The position numbers and the translations under genes were made by a program. A stretch of 64,000 nucleotides of DNA, taken from assembly GCF_029407905.1 (NCBI RefSeq), contig NC_073625.1:167110240-167174239 (forward strand), given 5' to 3'. This document shows, one piece after another, positions 59,247 through 64,000 of the stretch. A model generated the notes under the pieces. The model did not search any database. It saw only the letters and a list, made by a program, of their open reading frames with translations, and was not told the origin of the DNA. This stretch comes from Bubalus kerabau. Taxonomy: Eukaryota > Chordata > Mammalia > Artiodactyla > Bovidae. Positions within the stretch are counted from its first letter, which is position 1. Each line of letters opens with the position of its first letter.

Positions 59247-59284
59247 AAAGTTTACTAAGTAAACTTTACAAAGTTTACTAAGTA
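59247..59284. repeat. Palindrome plus direct repeat AAAGTTTACTAAGTA
   Basis: AAAGTTTAC-TAA-GTAAACTTT forms a perfect 9-base-arm inverted repeat (59247-59267). Its first 15 bases recur directly at 59270-59284. Confidence 0.85.
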
Positions 59285-60879
59285 GTGTTAAATGACTTTT
59301 CCCTCCCACAGCCCAGAGCCTGGAGCAAGAGGGGTGCAGGCTGAGGGGAAATTCACAGCACCTGATGAAGTCAAGAGATGGCTCCTGAGATGAAGCTTCT
59401 TACAGCTTCCAGACCCACCTCCACCCAGACAAGCTCTTCAGACTCTGTGCTTCCCCCTTCAGAGGTACCTGTGGGAAGCACTTCTTGAAATTAAGTTCTG
59501 ATGGGTCAAGTCCAAGGCCTGTCAAATGTTTGGAACCTGCTTTTTGGGCCCTCACTGAATCCAAAGTCAACCAGGTGGTTCAGATTTTCAGAGACCAGCT
59601 TGAGTTACCTCAAATGAGAGTGGTGCCTAAAGTCCAGAGCTGTGGCTAATGACACTTGCCAAAGGGTCAGTCACTTGCCTTCTTGCTCTGGGGGAAAAAA
59701 AGAAAGAATTGGCTGCTCTTTTCTTGGTGCTTGGTGCTAACTCCCTCATGATCCCTTTTCTCTATCTTGAGAAAAAAATATTAAATTCCATTTTGAATAA
59801 TGACCATCTCCCAGACATTAAAGAATAAGACTTCATCTGGCTTAGGTGGCTTCTCTCATTTCTTTTATTCAGCCAACTCCTAAATTTAGGAAGCTGGAAG
59901 CAAAAATCATACCAAAAAATTTAAGCACTGTCAGGATGTTGCTGCTGAAATAAACTTTAGTGCCTGACCGACTGAAACCTTTGACTTGAGTTTCAAGGAC
60001 TCAAGCTCCTTCTGTATCTCTATCAATGCTCAAGAATTTGGATTGTTTTTAGCCTTTTTTTGTCTTTTTAACAATCAAGAGACTGGCAGAGCTGAAGGCC
60101 AAAGTTCTGAGAAGCATAAGCTACAAAGTTTCTGACATACAAGTGTGTGTGTGTGTGTGGGTGGGTGGTGTGGGGTGGGGGAACCTTGAGATCCCAGCCC
60201 ATCGAAGCTGAATTGTCAAAGTTTAATTAACACGAAGAATGGATGAGTTTTAAGCATTCTGACATCGGCTCTAATTGCTTTTGTGTGTGCTTTTATGTGT
60301 GTGAAAGATTTGCTGGTGGTGGGGTGGGGTGGGAGCTCAATCCAACCACCGGGTTCCAGGAAGTTTGTCTTCCTGTTTCCCTAACCAGGAAAACTGGGGG
60401 AATTAAATGGAAACTTTTGAATGAACGCGGGTGTCCTGGCCAGATGCAGCAAGAGCGTTTTTTCTCCTCAGTCAGTGCAGTGCCCGGTGGACAGATGACA
60501 AGGGGACTGCGAGCCTCCCAGTACGGTCAGGTGTGTAGAAGTTTTCCAGCAGCCCTTTTTCCTGAACACTTATTTGCAACTTGCAGGATTTTGTGTGTGT
60601 GTGTTTGTATTTGTTTGGTGAGCCATTTGCCGAGGACAAATCCGATGGCAAATCGTTCCTCAGGCGGTGGTCCAAATTCTTCAAATAGCTGGCGCTCGGG
60701 GGCGCGCGTGGCAGAAGAGACTGGAAGCCCCGCCAGGCGACTCCAGCCTCAACTTTCCAAACACTGCGCTTGTTCTCTGCGTTGGATGCGAGCCTGCCCT
60801 GCTCGCAGGACTCCCCTATGAATTGGAAAGGATGTGGGAAAATATTGGGTAACTCTGCCACATCCCCAACAAATAATCA

Positions 60880-61150
60880 GGGTAATTAAAATGACACAGA
60901 TGCTGGTGTTGGACTTCGCGGTTTCTATGATCATTAAGACCAGAGACTTAAGAAAAAAAAAAAAACTTAATTAAGGCTAATGACGGCGCTCTTCTTCTCC
61001 TGAATAGTTGGCAGGTTAAGCCAATTAGACACATTCATCAAATTCTTTCCACCAAGTTTTGATAGACATTAGGATATATTCTCAATTATGCGCAGAAACT
61101 CGCACACTTCTAATAGCTTAGCGGCAGCGCAGCAGGGAGGCGTCCCGACC
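60880..61150. promoter_or_regulatory. Candidate conserved noncoding element
   Basis: Contains TTAATTAA (60967-60974), GCTAATGACGG, AAGCCAATTAGACAC, CAATTATGCGCAG and TAATAGCTTAGCGG. Single-copy, with CpGs retained amid AT-rich sequence. No gene lies between 59.3 and 61.9 kb. Confidence 0.35.
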
Positions 61151-61929
61151 CACGTTAGGGAAGAGCGTTCCTTCCGTCCGGTCCCAGGAGGCCGTTTGCG
61201 CCGGGGGCGTGGGTTCAAGCATGGATTTTTCTAGAGTAGCACTAGTCCCTTTCCTACCCAACTTCTTTTAATAGTTTCTTAAAATTAACGAATTTTCCGT
61301 TCTCAAAGTCGCTCCGAGTGGTCAAGATTCCGACTTGCGGGAGCGTTTGGCAAAATCGAACTCTTCTTGGCGCAGAATAGCGCCTAGAAAAGGCCAGAAT
61401 TAAGAATCCGGAGAATGGAAATCGAATAATAGGAAACTCGGTATTAATTCTCTTTTTGTACTTGCCCCAGGATCTGCTGCAGAGGCCAGGAGAGAAGTGT
61501 GTCTAAGGGGCTCAGATTTTGGGGGGTGGGGGGGAGGAGCTGCAGGAGGAGGCGAGTCTGGAGCACGCTCCCGCCCAAGTATTGAACACCCCAACGACCT
61601 GGCCTGGCCAGGTCAGCCCGCCTGGGCGTGATGTGATCGGCATGATCCTCTCGGGTAGATTTAAGACTTCTTTACCTCAAGTTGAAAGTTGAATCCAGCT
61701 TAGCAGAGAGAGCTGTGGAAGTTGAACTTTTTAGGCAGTGTTCCTGTGGCTTATGCTGGTCTGGCTTCCTCTGAAGTAGAAGTTCCCTGCGTTGGCTCAG
61801 ACCCCATGCAGCCTGCTATTTGATCAAGGACTTCCCTTCCTTTGTCCCTGCAGTGATAGACATCTTGACGAGCTTGAGTTTGTGGGGAAGAAAGAGAAGA
61901 TTCTACCTGCTAGGTTCCACCTCTGGTGT

Positions 61930-62047
61930 GTGTTAGTTGCTCAGTTGTGTCCCACTCTTTGCGACTCTGTAGAATGTAGCTCACTAGGCTCCTCTGTCCA
62001 TGGAATCCAGGCAAGAATACTGAAGTGGGTAACTATTCCCTTCTCCA
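61930..62047 (-). mobile_element. Bov-tA SINE tail fragment
   Basis: Reverse Bov-A tail: TTGCTCAGTTGTGTCCCACT to AATACTGAAGTGGGTAAC and CCCTTCTCC. The tRNA-derived head is missing and internal bases are lost. Confidence 0.85.
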
Positions 62048-63150
62048 TTCAACAGCAGAAAATGGGGCCTCAAAGCCGATCCTAGGGTCTAATACACGTC
62101 ATCTAACATGTGCCCATAGGTGTAACATTTTTATGCATAAATATATATATTTGCATTATATATGTATATTTCTATATTTATCTCACCTAATGCAAAACAC
62201 CATCTTGATGTATATTAACATACTCTTTCACTTTCTTTTCATATATTACAAGAGCACATTAAATGAGGTGTATGTGTATTACATGGTGTGTGTTGCAATT
62301 AGGATTTATATGTATAGATGGTGATACATATTATAGTAGATGTGTATTGCCATTTGTATATTAAGAGATGATAATAAAATTGCACACAGGGACCAACATT
62401 ATTAGGAAGCATATTATAAATTAGGTGATCTTTATATATACTAAGGCTGGAGACACATGCATTTGTTTTAAGAGTGTGTTTTACAATTTTGCATGATGCA
62501 GAGGATGTCTTTGAGCTCTAACCCTAGCTGGCAGAGATGATAATAGCACCTTCTTTGTTGTGCCATTTCTAACTTCCCACATCTCTTACACTATCTTGAT
62601 GTAAATAAGAAAATCATCAAAATAGGTAGATGAACTAAACACTCCAACTTTTTCTCCAGTTAGCCTTAGCTTAACTGGCCCCTTAGCCTTAAAGATAGTT
62701 TCCTTGGGTTTTGAGTTTGGTTCAAATGTTCCCTCTGCATGTCGAGTTTCGAGGACCAAATTCCGTGGCTCTGAGACCTGGGATAAGGCCAGTTGAGCAA
62801 AGGGCATGACTCAACCTTACTCCTGACATCAGGAAATACGGTAGTTGATCAGGAGGAATAATATTTAAGTTGAGGGCCAGCATTTAGACTGTTGGGCATG
62901 AGAGCACAGTTCCTAGGTGGATATATATAAACATTCTTAAGCCAGCGGTTCTTGAATGTGAGTCTGTGACAGCAGCTTTCAAGTGAAGCCGGGAGCAGGG
63001 GAGTGGAAAGTTTGCAGAGCTTCGATTTGCAAGAGGAAAAACTTTTTGAACTCTCCACGCAGATGGTGCCAATTCGCCTGTAATCATTTTCTTTGCTCCC
63101 CCGGAAGCTGCTCTCCAAGCGAAGCCCCAAAGTAAATAAACACCCGCTTC
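62048..63150. other. AT-rich intergenic sequence
   Basis: 62110-62470 is strongly AT-rich with TATATA stretches. The rest is mixed and shows no gene or nameable repeat. Confidence 0.5.
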
Positions 63151-63420
63151 CCGGCTCAAAGTCATGCCTTTAAAGGGAACACCGTCGGTCTAATTACGCT
63201 TGAATTATGCAAGGAGCTCGGCGAAGGATGGAACTTTTAGACAAATAATTGCGCCATTGTGTGCGGCCGGCCGGTCCGCGCGGCCTCCCTCTAGTTTTCA
63301 TCGCTCCACGCTCCGAAGGCGGCGGTCTCGAAGCCACCTGAAAACCGCCGCCGGGGGCCGAGCCAGAGACTCCTGCCTAATTAACCTAGTTTTCCACCCG
63401 GTAGATGTCAAGATTTCAGA
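63150..63420. promoter_or_regulatory. Candidate conserved noncoding element, CpG-retaining
   Basis: TAATTA (63191-63196) with GAATTATGCAAGG, then GCGCCATTGTGTGCGGCCGG with several CpGs. Single-copy, no coding pattern. The remaining 580 bases to the window end show nothing further. Confidence 0.3.
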
Positions 63421-64000
63421 AAAAGGGTTGGCGGAGGAAAGAGAGGGACACCGGGGTTTCCCCTACCTCCTTCCCTGGAGTCGAAGCAAAGTTGCCTTGC
63501 CAAGTGTTATGATTGCTTGAAAGTTTTTGCAATTCAGGCCAAAAAACAAACACAAAAAAACTTGAGATGTCCAGGGAATTGCTTGGAAAAGCTTCCCGGA
63601 CTATTTGGGGAGCCTTGAGAAGACAGAACGTTTTGGAAAATGAAAACCTTGTCTCTTTAAGTAATGATTCAGTAAGTCATCGTGGTCAAACAACTTCTCA
63701 AAAGTGGGGGATAAATGGGGGAATGGGAAGACACCCCCCTAGTAATCTCTAGAGGGTCAATTAATTTTCCAAATAAGAATGCATTTAAATTCACTTCAGA
63801 TATAATTTCCTGAATAAGTAAAGTTAGGAATTTTAACCTTTCGTAGGAATTTGGTGAGGGTCACACTTCTAATCACCCAGCTACAATTGTTTGTGATGGT
63901 ATACTTAAATATCTATGCCGTGTCAAAACCCAGTAGTTCATCTCCATTTACTTGAATATGTCTAGGACTGCCACTGCTTTTTTTAAGGATAGGAAGTCAT

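Overview
This window is vertebrate nuclear DNA from a ruminant (cattle, sheep, goat or a close relative). The evidence is a set of Bov-tA and Bov-A2 SINEs and a ruminant L1 3' tail, several with clean target-site duplications, together with intron-bearing genes and CpG islands. The repeats do not separate species within the ruminants.

The window holds the head-to-head gene pair ZIC1 (minus strand, about 2.2-7.45 kb) and ZIC4 (plus strand, about 10-30.55 kb). Both encode C2H2 zinc-finger transcription factors of the odd-paired/GLI-like family that act in dorsal neural tube, neural crest and cerebellar development. ZIC1 is complete in three coding exons (447 aa). ZIC4 has a 70-bp first coding exon at 14.14 kb, the main exon at 20.2 kb and an exon carrying fingers 4 and 5 at 25.3 kb. 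The best reading of its 3' end is that the stop codon is assembled across a splice junction (TG at 25649-25650 plus A at 27763). The 3' UTR then ends at an AATAAA at 30532.

Layout: 1-2.2 kb, ZIC1 downstream flank with a candidate enhancer, or more distal ZIC1 3' UTR; 2.2-7.45 kb, ZIC1; 7.45-14.1 kb, divergent intergenic regulatory zone and probable ZIC4 5' noncoding exon; 14.1-30.55 kb, ZIC4 with CpG-rich introns; 30.9-31.5 kb, the first lineage-specific SINEs; 31.5-64 kb, no recognisable protein-coding gene. The last stretch has scattered ruminant SINEs, one L1 tail, old MIR and MER5A relics and microsatellites. Between these lie many stretches that look like developmental noncoding regulatory elements, with retained CpGs and homeodomain TAAT/ATTA, SOX-like and E-box motifs. 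Two CpG-rich, promoter-like patches lie at about 55.9-56.3 kb and 57.8-58.5 kb.

The two ZIC genes share an intron at exactly the same codon between fingers 3 and 4, which shows their duplication origin, and they probably share regulatory DNA. The first 30.8 kb contains no lineage-specific SINE or LINE that I can recognise, as is typical of loci under dense regulatory constraint. I found no unknown protein-coding system. The notable items are the split ZIC4 stop codon, a substitution at a position conserved between the two paralogs, and the candidate regulatory elements.
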